A stretch of DNA of 50,402 nt from Brachionus koreanus (taxonomy: Eukaryota > Rotifera > Eurotatoria > Ploima > Brachionidae), in the NCBI GenBank assembly GCA_016987375.1, contig PJRA01000048.1, forward strand, positions 2,898,965 to 2,949,366, in the 5' to 3' direction. The translations under genes were made by a program, and so were the position numbers. Position 1 is the first letter of the stretch. Each line of letters starts with the position of its first letter. Under the pieces are notes generated by a model. It was not told the origin of the DNA and did no database searches. It worked only from the letters and a program-made list of their open reading frames with translations. Below, piece after piece: positions 23,639-34,441 of the stretch.

Positions 23639-23995
23639 CTAGACCATTAATTTTTCTTCAAATTTTTTAACGTACTGGTTCTTTACACTCTTCGGCGTCT
23701 TGTTTACGTTATTGCTATAAAAAATATCATTCCCTGACAGCGCGATGTTACCAAGAGTGAAATAAGATTCATCATCAATTATAAATTCATATCGCTATTT
23801 TCACAGATCTGCCAATTCCTTTTTTCTCTTGAAAGTTTTATCTTTTTCTATAATATCTAGCCAACGATAAACAGAAAGTTTTTTATATCCAAGACCAATT
23901 AGTCGCCAAACAGCTTCAGCTCTAGCCAAATTTTGATTACTTATTACAAAGTTGTACAAGTCTATTTTGATGATTTCGTCAATTTTTTCTAACAA
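23639..23995 (-). pseudogene. Tc1/mariner-superfamily transposase relic, internally deleted
   Basis: On the minus strand, 23995-23801 encodes a helix-turn-helix N-terminus (YKKLSVYRWLDIIEKDKTFK). In the same frame, after two stops, comes the DDE segment around the first catalytic Asp: FIIDDESYFTLGNIALSGND, ending KKFEEKLMV at the gap. In intact mariner-type transposases the helix-turn-helix and first Asp are separated by roughly 100 residues; here fewer than 15 remain. So the copy has an internal deletion and is dead. The rest of the catalytic domain would fall in the gap. The superfamily is judged from the DDE-x-YF context and the helix-turn-helix. Confidence 0.6.
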
Positions 23996-24264
23996 TTTAT
24001 CGAAAATTCAACTTTTTGAAATAACTTTTTATTTTAAAGCTAGGATCAGCCTGATTTTAAACTTAAAAAATTGGGAAAGATCTTGTCCACTCTTTTAGAT
24101 ATCAAGCTTAACTTTTGTGCAATATTTTTATATGCCCGTTAGCATAGAATATTTTCGTCAATAATTTTCAGGTTTTTTTGAATTATTTAAATTTGTAAAA
24201 AAGAAGTGAACTTGTTAGTTGTTACATCATGACTAGACTCTTAAATTATCTCTATGCGTTACTA

Positions 24265-24543
24265 CAGTACAACGCTAAAAAAAGTTAACAGAAAAATAAA
24301 CAAAAATATTGAAACATCTAGACTTGTTAAAAGGTTTGAGAAGATTTTGTTCAAAATTCAAACACAGCTGATTGTTAAACCCTCATTGTTAAACCTGTAT
24401 GAATGTTTAAATGTTTTAAATGTTCACTGAACATTTGAAAAATTGTTCAATGTTCAAAAATTTTCAAAAAGATGCTTGAAAGCTTTAAAAAACCTGTTTA
24501 AAAATTATGAGACATGCTGTTAACTCATTTCAGCTTCGTACTG
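24265..24543. mobile_element. Tc1/mariner-type MITE, 279 bp
   Basis: Both ends begin CAGTAC and are flanked by TA (24263-24264 and 24544-24545), the target site of Tc1/mariner elements. The left terminal repeat starts CAGTACAACGCTAAAAAAAG and the complement of the right starts CAGTACGAAGCTGAAATGAG; both continue TTAACAG. About 21 of 27 positions match by eye. The interior is non-coding and itself has palindromes, such as AAATGTTCACTGAACATTT near 24418. It lies 270 bp from a mariner-like transposase relic, but I cannot tell whether that relic belongs to the same family. Confidence 0.65.
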
Positions 24544-24545
24544 TA

Positions 24546-25389
24546 CCATAATTATTTTTTTAAACGTATTTAATGTTTTTCATTAATATAATAAATTAGT
24601 GAAAAATAAATAAATTATTTTTCTCTTTTTTTTATTCAATATCAAATGAGTTCACGTTTTTCAGCTGATTGACAAAATTATTAGTTAGCTATTAACTGCT
24701 AATCAATGGACGCATATTACAATCAAAAAAAAATTTTTTGAATAATTTCTTTCATTATTTTCTTCAATTTAGCTTTACTAGTTTTATGAAATTTTGTCGT
24801 AAGATAAATATTTATAAATATGCGTAAAAAATTTAAATATGTGTTTACTAGATACATTAGAAAACAAGACTTAAGAATATAATGGCTTGGATCATCATTG
24901 AGTCTAGAAATATTTGAACTTAGAAAATCGTATTTATATAAATTTTTATCATGAATTTTGTTAAAGTACCGGCCCTCATTTTTAAAGAAAAAGTTGTTAG
25001 AAGTAATTGTTAAACTTTTTTAATCCATGTTAACTTTATTTCAATTTCTCATTTAAATTAGATAATAATTTAAAAAAGTCTTATTTGGCTAATTTTTTTT
25101 AATTAGTTAATGATGTCGAGCATTTAAACAAGCGACATGGAAAAATTAAAAAAAATCTAGGTTTCAAGAAATTTAGAAATTTAAATAATTTAGAAAATAT
25201 AAATTATTAGATTTACCCGTTTAAAATTATACTGAAAAAAATTTAGAATTGTATAATAGATTCTCTAGTTAGAAGAAAACTATTCCAAAAAAGACCTTTT
25301 TAAATTCTTGAAAATTATTTTTTTTGGCTAAAATATTATTTTACTAAGTTTTAAAATAAAAAAAATTTAATTTAAATAATCAATGTCGG
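24546..25389. other. AT-rich spacer
   Basis: No gene or RNA seen between the MITE and the LINE relic. Confidence 0.4.
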
Positions 25390-26085
25390 TTCAACATTAA
25401 GGATTTATTTATTCATGCTAAATCCTGTGTAATCAATCTGCAAAAAACTCTAGATATGATGATTGAGGCCGTTGGTGGAGGATTCAGTGCTGTGGTAGTA
25501 TTCTTAGATTCTAAGTATTCTAAGGTACTTGATCTCGTTTCGCACAAGCTACTTAAGTTAAAAATAAAGAGTTGTGGATTTGGTGTGACTTGAAAATTTC
25601 CTTTCAGTTTGAATGTGCTAAGTGGGATTCCACAAGGATCAGTTCTTGGTCGGTTACTCTTATTCATCTTTATAAATGATTTGCCGGATCTAGTTAGTCA
25701 CTTTTGTAATCTGTTTGCGGATAATAGCAAATTGATTAATTTCATTAGAAATACTAGAGATCAATTGTTAATTCAAGAGGACATTGACAAGATGGTTGAG
25801 TGATCGAAGCATTGGAGAATGGAATTTAATGAATCCAAGTGAAGAGTAATATATATTGGTAACTCAAAAATTGCTGGATAAGAAATTCTAAATTCTAAAT
25901 TTTTAATGCGATTTATATCAGAGTTAATTCGCTGAGACAATTACTGAGTGCAATCTTGGTGTAATAGTGAACAACGAACTTAGATAGAATGATCAAATCG
26001 ACAACTGCGAAAACGTTCGTGTATTTGGATATTCAATCAAATTTGCAACTTTACAAAACATATTAGACCGCATCTAGTATACTAT
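25390..26085 (+). pseudogene. Decayed LINE (CR1/L2-like) reverse transcriptase fragment
   Basis: The reverse transcriptase can be followed in order through several frame changes. First a segment equivalent to 'QHGF..G.SC.TNL', then VVVFLDSKYSKVLDLVSHKL in place of the first catalytic block (FLDFSKAFD). Next is the conserved VLSGIPQGSVLGRLLLFIFI (25611-25670) with NDLP, then FADNSKL, where the catalytic F/Y-A-D-D has become FADN. After that come a DIDKMVE/WSKHWRMEFN block, NLGVIVNNEL and finally RPHL. Stops and frameshifts make it a pseudogene. No 5' region, endonuclease or tail is visible. Confidence 0.8.
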
Positions 26086-27190
26086 GAATTTAAAAAATAA
26101 GAACAAGTAAGAAGAAACCAAAAATAAAAAGTTTGAATTATGAGTCGAGGATTGGTAATTTGGGACTAGAAAATTCTAAAAGAAAGGCGAAAAATAGCAA
26201 TATTATAATTTAATTTCAGAAAAAAAACATTCAATTGAATAAAAGGATAAAATATTTTTGGCATTTAAACAGATATTTTTGTTTCTCTAATTAATTAATT
26301 TAGCTAGTAGAATGGATTTTAGATAGCCATTCCAAATATATTAGAAAGTCTGTTAAATATACTTGTTGTGTTTTCTGAAGATTCTTTATTTATAAAAGAA
26401 AAAAGTTTTTAAATTATTAAAAATGAAAAATGAAAATTTATTTTTATTCAAAATAAATTAAGAGAATTTAGTTAGAATACCAGAAATTTTTAATAAAAAA
26501 ACCCAAATTTTATTGCTATTACCACAAAAAATAATAAAATGCATAAAAAAATTAAATTTTTCAAAATGGAATTCTTGATTTAAATATGAACTTAATAGAA
26601 GTTAGGTGAATTCTTGGTTAGTTTTTATATAATTGGTATATTTTTTATATAATTCTAATTTCTCGGCAAATATATTAATTAACTAAAAATAAACACACTT
26701 TATTTAAAAGGAAATTATTTTTCAAATTGATTTCTTGTCAATTTTCACTTTTTTTTTAAATAACTCTTCTTTATTTAAATTTTGAGAGATGCAATGAAAA
26801 ACCAATGGATTTCTGTTGTAAAGGCCCTATTAAAACCATTTATTTATTTAACTTTAAATGAAAAAGCAATATTTTGCAAATTTGATTCAAAAAAAATTAT
26901 TTTATGAGTATCGGAAAATAAATAAAAAACTAAATTTCAAAATAATCTTAACCAAGACTTGGCTCTGAACTCTGTACTTATATTTCAAAAAAAATCCGCA
27001 TATAACATGCTTTCAAATTTCAATCATAATTTAAACACTAATGATATATTTCAAATTAAAATTTTCTCCAAAATATTTTCGCTTATGATAAGTTTGGTTT
27101 TGAAATTCAGTATTTATAATAAGGCACACAGTTATTAAAAAAAAATTAAGATATTATTATTAATGAATTTAAACATTTAATGAAAATATT
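26086..27190. other. AT-rich spacer and 5' flank of the USP gene
   Basis: No gene seen. It must contain the promoter of the deubiquitinase gene that starts at 27191. Confidence 0.4.
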
Positions 27191-30100
27191 ATGCCATCTG
27201 CAAATGTTTCTCAATCGAATAAGCCAAATCGAATCACCCGGTGTCCGCATGTTATTTTAATCGACAAATCTTTTAGACAAATATTAGAGCTTAAATTGAA
27301 GCAATTTGAGAATACTCAATTACAAAACTCAGCTAAGTCAAACTCTTTCATATCTGAAATAGCTGAATCGGAATCAAATTCTAAAACTGGATCTTTAGTT
27401 TGTTTAAATAGAAATGACAACTACTTAAATGAACAAATCGATCTGATTAAATGCAACGACTGTGAATGTAGTAAAAATCTATGGCTATGCTTAAAAGAGA
27501 ATTGTTATTTTATCGGCTGCGGACAAGACTCAGCATCGAACAAACACAGCAGTTTTCATGCAGTGGTATTTTTTTTCTAAAAAAGTTTTTTTTATTTCCT
27601 AAATGATTTTTTTAAAGAGATCATATCATCCATTGTCTATTAACTTGACTACAAAAAATGTTTGGTGCGAACAATGTTCGATCAGAGTAGAACTAGATTC
27701 CAATTTACCAAAAGTCAATTATGAGCAAGAAAAAATAGGAAAATTTGTAAACAGTGACCAGGATTTAATGATTGGAAGCATAAAAAATACTATAGATGAT
27801 TATGATTTTATAAATTTTCTGGATTCAGATTACAGTAAATAATTTTTTTTCAAATAATACTTTTATCAATTTAAAAAAGTATTTTTTCTTAATACTAATC
27901 TCTAAATTAAAAGGCAAATTCATAGTATTTAAGTAATAAAAATCAAATTATTTTGTTCATTTTTTAAAAACCTTGTAAATTTTTTATTTTTTTCTTAATC
28001 TAAAACTTCTTGAGGATCAATTATTCTAGATGAATTAAGAAAAATGGTTCGTTATAGGACAGTACAAACCTAAAAAAAGTCGATATCTTCAAATAAACTG
28101 TAATCTGTAAAAAAAAATATTGTAATATTGTAATCTTTTAAAAAAAAATTCAAAAGATTATAATTGCTAGTCTGGCTTGCTATATAATCGTTTGAAATTT
28201 TTTTTTGAACACAAAAGTAATTAAAACAGTAATGTGAATTTTAGGTCATAAAACAAAAACAAAAATTTAACAAGTATTTTAGATCTTTCTCATAATAAAA
28301 TAATTTACGGTTCAAAAATTAAATTCTGTTAAATCAGGTATTTTCTCTCAAATAATGTTTTTGTTTAGGCTTATTTTTCAATGAAACCAATATAGTTCAA
28401 ATAGCTTTTTTAACCGTCTAAGCTAGAAGAGAAATAAGGATTTAAAAAAAAATTGATCAATCACTTAATTTATGGGTAATAGTGTCTAACTTTTTATCAT
28501 CTAAAAATTTTCCCAACTACCTCTAAAATAAACACTTTTGCTGAAAATGTAAATCCTTATTCAGTTAAAAAATGAATTTTTGAATGGTTATATCACGTTA
28601 ACCTAAATTTAAAAATCTATTAACATACTTGAATATCTGTGTAAATATAAATAAAAAATTTTATCGAAATTACATGAATATGTTTGCTAAATTAAAGCAA
28701 TTTTAAAATAATTTTTTTTTTATTATTATTGAAAATTTAATTGAAAAAGACCTAAATTTTCAAAAATATGCATAAAAAATACGTTTAATCTATTTTATAC
28801 ATTAAAATTTTTAAGTTTAGATAAAATTTACAGGCTGAAAAAAATTAGATAAAGAAATAATAATGATAATAAAAGTGTTTGTTGCAAATTTGTTAATAGT
28901 TTTGAGTTTTGTTTCCTAAGATACCAAGTCTCACTTCCGTATAGGAGAACTGTTATGCAGGAGCCTTTGAAGATGTCGACTTTGTGACGAATGGATCTAT
29001 TCTTGGCCTTCCATAAATTTCTTTAATTTTAGTATTACCTAAAATTACATTTCTATAATCAAATTGAATTAAACTTTAACTTAACTTTTGATTTTCTGGA
29101 TGAAGCTCAAAAATCAAGTAATATTTTAAAAGTTTTATTAGAATTTTATTTAAAAATAAATTGTACAAAATAAAGCGATGAAAAGTTAAATGTATCGTTT
29201 ATTCATTTTTTCATTATTTTCAAAAATATTTCTTCTAATTTAACACTCAAAGGACCGGTCAAAATTTGAATATTTTTTTATTCTCATATATTTTATAAAG
29301 AATAAATTATTTCCACTTAAAGCTTTCTAAATCTGTTTTTTGTGAATAAATATTCTAAAATTAAACTGGATTTTTGGAAATCTGATCAACGGTCCCAAAG
29401 ATATAGGGCATAAAAAAGGTGTCAAATTGACACCGCTCCTTTGAGTATTAAAAAACACCCGGACTATTGCAATTAACCAACAAAATTCCTAAAATCTTTT
29501 ATCAATTTCTTCATTAATTTTTTAAATCTAATTTTTTTTTAAGTATTGGGTGAAGAATCGAGCAACGAGTTGAATAAATTCAACGAAATTGGCCAAATAG
29601 GTTTGGATAATTTAGGCAATACTTGTTACATGAATTCTGCCCTCCAGGCATTATCCAACTGTTTTGCTTTCACGAGCTTTTTTCTTGAATGCTCAAGCTA
29701 TGTAAATCATATAGTAAATTTGAACAAATCACTGCAACAGTCATCTATATCAACTCCTCTATCTTTAAAATTCATGAAATTAATGAAAGACTTATGGAAG
29801 CCAGCAAATCGTCTTAATCAAAAAACTAGCAAAATTCAGCGTACCACATCTCTGGCACCAGTTGATTTTCTTAATACTGTCAAACTCATAAACCCTATGT
29901 TCCGCGGCTTTCAACAACATGATTCACAAGAATTTCTAATTTACTTAATGGACCAACTTCACGAAGAGCTGAAACGACCTATTTCAATCCCTCAAATCAG
30001 CATTAATTCAGATAGTGAAAAAGATGATACTTTGAGAAACACATGCGATAAAGACAGTGGTGTATCATCCAATTGGACCAAGTCAGTTCAAGATGATCGA

Positions 30101-32686
30101 GATTCAGAATCAATTGATTCCTATGTCACTTGTGGTGATGATGAGCTTAGCTCTGATTTGTCTGATAGTCTTGACTACTCAGATGCTGACGAGTGCTTTG
30201 CAAATGCCAAATCTTTGTGTAAAAAGTCTTGTAAAAATTTAAAAGATAATGTAGAAAAATCAAAAGAGAAACCTGCATACACTAGTATAATTAGCGAAAC
30301 ATTCGAGGGAAAATTGATAAGCCAAGTTAGATGTCTTGAATGTAATAATATATCTTCTACAATTGAGCCGTTTTTTCACTTGTCTATTCCCATACCATCC
30401 AGGGAATACATTCAAATGCTAAAGAATAAAATGAACCGAGACTCGGATCAAGAAGATCAGTCTAGCGGATGGGTTGGGTGGTTTTTTGATATTATGAAAG
30501 GATATGTTTGGTCAAATCCAATTCAATTGGCCGATTGTTTATCGTCTTTCTTTTCAGACGATGATCTAAAGGATGAAAATATGTATAGTTGCGAAAAATG
30601 CAAAAAGTATGACTGATAATTATATTTTTTGAGCAAAAAATTCCAACTTTTTCTAATTTTAAGGCTTACTAACGGAGTGAAAAATTCAAAGATTCTTAAT
30701 CTTCCTGAAGTAATATATTTTTTTTGAAAAATGATGCACTTAAAGATTTATTAAAAAAAATCTTTTTTAGGTTTTGATAATTCATTTAAAGCGGTTTAGA
30801 CATGATTCTATGTTTTCAACTGGCAAAATCAATTCTTATGTGTCTTTTCCTTTAGATAACTTGAATACGCAACCCTTTGTACATTCAGGTTAGAAAAATT
30901 TTTTAGTTTTATTAACCAAGACAGGCTATGACTTTTCAAAAAATTATTTGAAAAGTCCTGTCTTATATTTTTGATCAAATTTCATTTTTCAAAAATGAGC
31001 AAATATTTCAAATCTTTGTTTTTTGAGTTTATTTTTGAAAAATGAAATGTGATCAAAAATTTTACTTAAGTTATTTTTGTTTTTACCGTTATTTTTAATG
31101 GCTTTTACATGAAAATATATAAGAAAATTTTCTAAATTGAATTTTGTTTTATTTCTTTTAATTTTCAATACTTTACATCCCTTAAGGAGTTCATTGAAAT
31201 AAACAATTAAGTATATCAATTGATAGTTTTTTTTTGTATCAAAGTTAATGAAGACACATTGATTAATAATATTTCAAAAAATTATTTTTAAAAAATTTTG
31301 TTTAATTTGAATATGGCTAAATTAAATATTACCATACTTAAATAATTCAATGATAAACAAATTCATTCAAAGTGATTCAAAAATATTTAAAAAAAGTTGT
31401 TGTCGATTGGAAAATAGCAAAATAAAATTTTTTAATATTAATTTTATTTATAATTTACTTGCGCCTAAATATATCTAAATAAAATTAATCGGAATTTTTT
31501 AATTTTTAAAAATATATTTCTTATAAAAAAATTAATTGTCAAAATTTAAATTTAATCTAAAACATAAAATTATATAGAATGCAAAAATGAGATAACGCAA
31601 TATGACTTGAGCTCAGTGATATGCCACTATGGTGGTTCAGAGGGAGGACATTATATTTCTTATTCACGAAATCCCTTTAATGAAGAATGGTATGAATACG
31701 ATGATAGCTATTGTCGCCAAGTAGAATCCTTATCTGTACAGAACAGTCAGGGCTATGTTCTTTTTTACAAGTATTTTTAACTTCCAACTAGTTTCTTTTC
31801 TATTTTGATTGTTCTTATATCTTTTAAAAGAAAAAAAAATATAAAAACAGACGGAATTAAGGATTATTTAAGAAACATGCTATCATCGCGTATTGAGGAA
31901 AACTTTAATCAATCGATGCTTCGACCATATTACATCAGCAGACAATGGTTACACAAATTTAAATATTTTGGTGAATGTGGTGCTATCGATAATTCGGATT
32001 TTTTGTGTAAGCACAATTTTGTGCTTCCTAAAAAATGGAAAATTATAAATGACTTGACTGTGCCTTGCTCTCAAGATACCTGGACTTATTTAGTGGAAAA
32101 TTTCGGTATCAAATTTAACCGGAATAGCTTAGGCTTTAGAAATGAGTGTAATTATTTGTATCCATGTAAAATGTGTCAATTGAACGACGAAATTCTGAAA
32201 CAGCGTCAATTGTTCGAAAAAGAAGAATTTCTACGACTGCAGGACAAATGGAATCAAGAGCAAAATACATATACTAGTTCAGATCAAGTAAATGTGTATG
32301 CAATAAGTAAGTCGTGGTTCAAAGAGTGGGAAAAATTTGTGCAACTGAATGATTGTCCAATGGAGCATCAAATTCCAGGTGAAATAAACAATTTTCCAAT
32401 TTGTATGCCACAAAAACAGAAGGAAAAAAATAAAATAAAAAGCCATCAACTTAATCCAAGTAATTCTTAGATTAATTAAAATAAATATTCATTTTTTTTT
32501 AAATAAAATTTTATCTCAGAAATTAGCAATTTTAAAATAAACGAAGAAATGTGGAATTTTTTGCATGGGATTTACGGTGGAGGACCAGAACTACTAATCT
32601 CGTATGGAAATAAGAGTTTAAATGGAAACAAAGAAAGAACATACAATGGAAAAAGCAATTTATAATTTTTTTATAATAACATAAAT
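27191..32686 (+). CDS. USP33: Ubiquitin-specific protease of the USP20/USP33 type, 935 aa, eight exons
   Basis: Exons: 27191-27565, 27618-27834, 29544-30606, 30664-30709, 30771-30888, 31578-31770, 31831-32459 and 32520-32686. Every junction is GT..AG and keeps the frame; the product length fits human USP20 (914) and USP33 (942). The order is an N-terminal ZnF-UBP (CPH at 18-20, then Cys/His ligands through WCEQC near 145), then the USP catalytic core with Cys225 in GNTCYMNS, His631 in GGHYISY and Asp648 in YEYDDSY. The core has a long acidic Asp/Ser insert, as in this subfamily. Two DUSP domains follow ([12 protein letters not shown] and [12 protein letters not shown]), the second ending [12 protein letters not shown]. 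The enzyme removes ubiquitin from substrates; vertebrate relatives act on VHL targets, GPCRs and at centrosomes. I cannot separate USP20 from USP33. Introns 2 (1.7 kb) and 5 (0.7 kb) carry repeats. Confidence 0.93.
28921..29020 (-). pseudogene. LINE reverse transcriptase C-terminal scrap in USP intron 2
   Basis: On the minus strand this reads [20 protein letters not shown] then [12 protein letters not shown], the well-known 'SVLLYGCETW' block after the reverse transcriptase domain of RTE/jockey-type LINEs. It is a different lineage from the relic at 25.4 kb, lies antisense to the host gene, and is cut off on both sides. Confidence 0.75.
29244..29447. mobile_element. piggyBac-type MITE, 204 bp, in USP intron 2
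   Basis: The element is flanked by TTAA on both sides (29240-29243 and 29448-29451), the target site of piggyBac elements. The left end reads CACTCAAAGGACCGGTCAAA; the complement of the right end reads TACTCAAAGGAGCGGTGTCA. Just inside the right end is a palindrome GGTGTCAAATTGACACC. No transposase is encoded. It ends 96 bp before exon 3, so it sits close to the splice acceptor and may be part of the branch-point region. Confidence 0.75.
30918..31060 (+). repeat. Two tandem hairpins in USP intron 5
   Basis: Hairpin 1: AAGACAGG plus ACTTTTCAAA (30918-30940, with a 5-nt bulge) pairs with 30947-30964. Hairpin 2: a 30-nt arm at 30967-30996 (starting ATTTTTGATCAAATTTCATT) pairs with 31031-31060 at 29 of 30 positions, with a 34-nt loop. 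They lie 2 bp apart, in the transcribed sense orientation of the host gene. This could be a foldback transposon remnant or a small-RNA precursor. Confidence 0.6.
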
Positions 32687-34441
32687 ATGGTTTTATTAGT
32701 AACAACTTTGACAGAGTTGATTGAATATGTATTTTTTTCTTTTTTTTAATTTTTTAAATGGAATTGTTTCGTTTATTTTAATAAATTATTATCCAATAAA
32801 TTTTATTTTACCTTATTAAACATAAAAACAACTATTTATTTTTTTTATACTAAATTTTAATGTTTTACATCAATAAAAATTTTGTCAAAGTATGAAGCAA
32901 TAAAATTATACAAATGTTGAAGATTAATTCGATAAAATATTTTGTCAAAACTTAAAAATATTTTATTCTAAATTTAAAACCAAGCTTATTTTACTAGTGT
33001 GATGTTCTATAAAATAAAGCTTATTTGACATATTTTAATCTAATAAAATACATTAAATCATCAATAAAACTGATATAGAATACAATTTTTTACTAAAAAA
33101 TAAATAGGAAAATAATATCAAAAAAATTTTAATTATTTTCTCCTTTTTTATTAATTTCTCTAAAATAAAATTCCCAAAGTATCCTAAGTTTTTGTTTTTT
33201 AAAATTCTATATGTTTTGATATTAAAAATTAAAGCTAATTTGCTTAAAGGAGATTATACTCTTCTCAATTACGTCTTTTGTTTGTTTTGACAAAAGTCTA
33301 ATCAATCATCTTACACAAAATGGAATTTTATTTGTTATTTTAGAAATCAGATAGGAGCCAAAGCTGCTACTACAGAAATTGCTAAAAATTTAGCTTAATA
33401 AATTCTAAAATACAACTTTTATTTATGTTTTAATATATTTTAATTTTCATAAAAAATAATATGTTTTATATGATTTATAAGTTTTAGTTTTATAGAACCT
33501 AAAATTACTGCTTATTTTAAAATAAAGTAAAGATTTTAAAAATGGAAAATTAAATTAAGAATTATTTGTGACTGACTTCTCAGTTAATAGAATAAAAATA
33601 GTATTGTAATTTCTAAAAATGCATTGAACTTTAATTCATATTCGAAAAATGATGCTTAATCAAAAAATTTATTTACAAGACCAGCACAGCAACCTTTACT
33701 ACTACTATTTTGCTTATAAATCTTACATGTAAAAATTTTTATCTATGTTGGGAGCTTTTTATTTTAGTTTGAATGCTGTAGCTATTATTCAAAAATTTTA
33801 TTAAGTGCCTTTGGTGGAAAATCAGAAATTAAAATTAGAAAGTTTTTTTAAAAAGCCACTGTTCCAAAATCAAAAGTTGGGAAATCAACCATTTTTTGAA
33901 TTTTTAAGTATGAAACCGGTAATTTGAAATATAGAAAAATATGGTATTTAACGATTATGAACGTCGTTTATTAATCAAAATCAGTTCGCAGAAGAAGTGT
34001 TAGAACTGTGTTCTTATTGTTTATTCCTGAATATAAAAATTTCAGATTAAAGCCCATGTGTTTTTTGAAGAAGTCGTTGTTAACAAATAAACAAATTAAA
34101 CAAAAATTCATCCTTTTTTACTAAATAAAAATTAACTAAAATAAAATGTATTAACAAAAATTAACTTAGTGTTGCATACTTTTTTACCTAAAATAAAATA
34201 TTTAATTTTTTTTTCAAGTAAATCAAATTGATTCTAAGTTTAAATGAATGCTGTATTTTGTCTTTTTTTTGTATCAAAAAATTGTATTTGGTTAAAAATA
34301 TATAACAAAGTATGTAGTATTTTTTTTAAGTATATTTAATTATTTTTTAATTTTAAATTATCAAAAAAAGAAAGATACAAATGTTTTGAAACAACTTTTT
34401 AATAAAGCTATAAATTAAATATATTTTTTTGGGAAATTTCT
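32687..34441. other. Spacer between the convergent USP and secreted-protein genes
   Basis: It holds AATAAA signals for the USP gene (for example near 32792) and A/T-rich sequence. No gene or RNA recognised. Confidence 0.4.
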
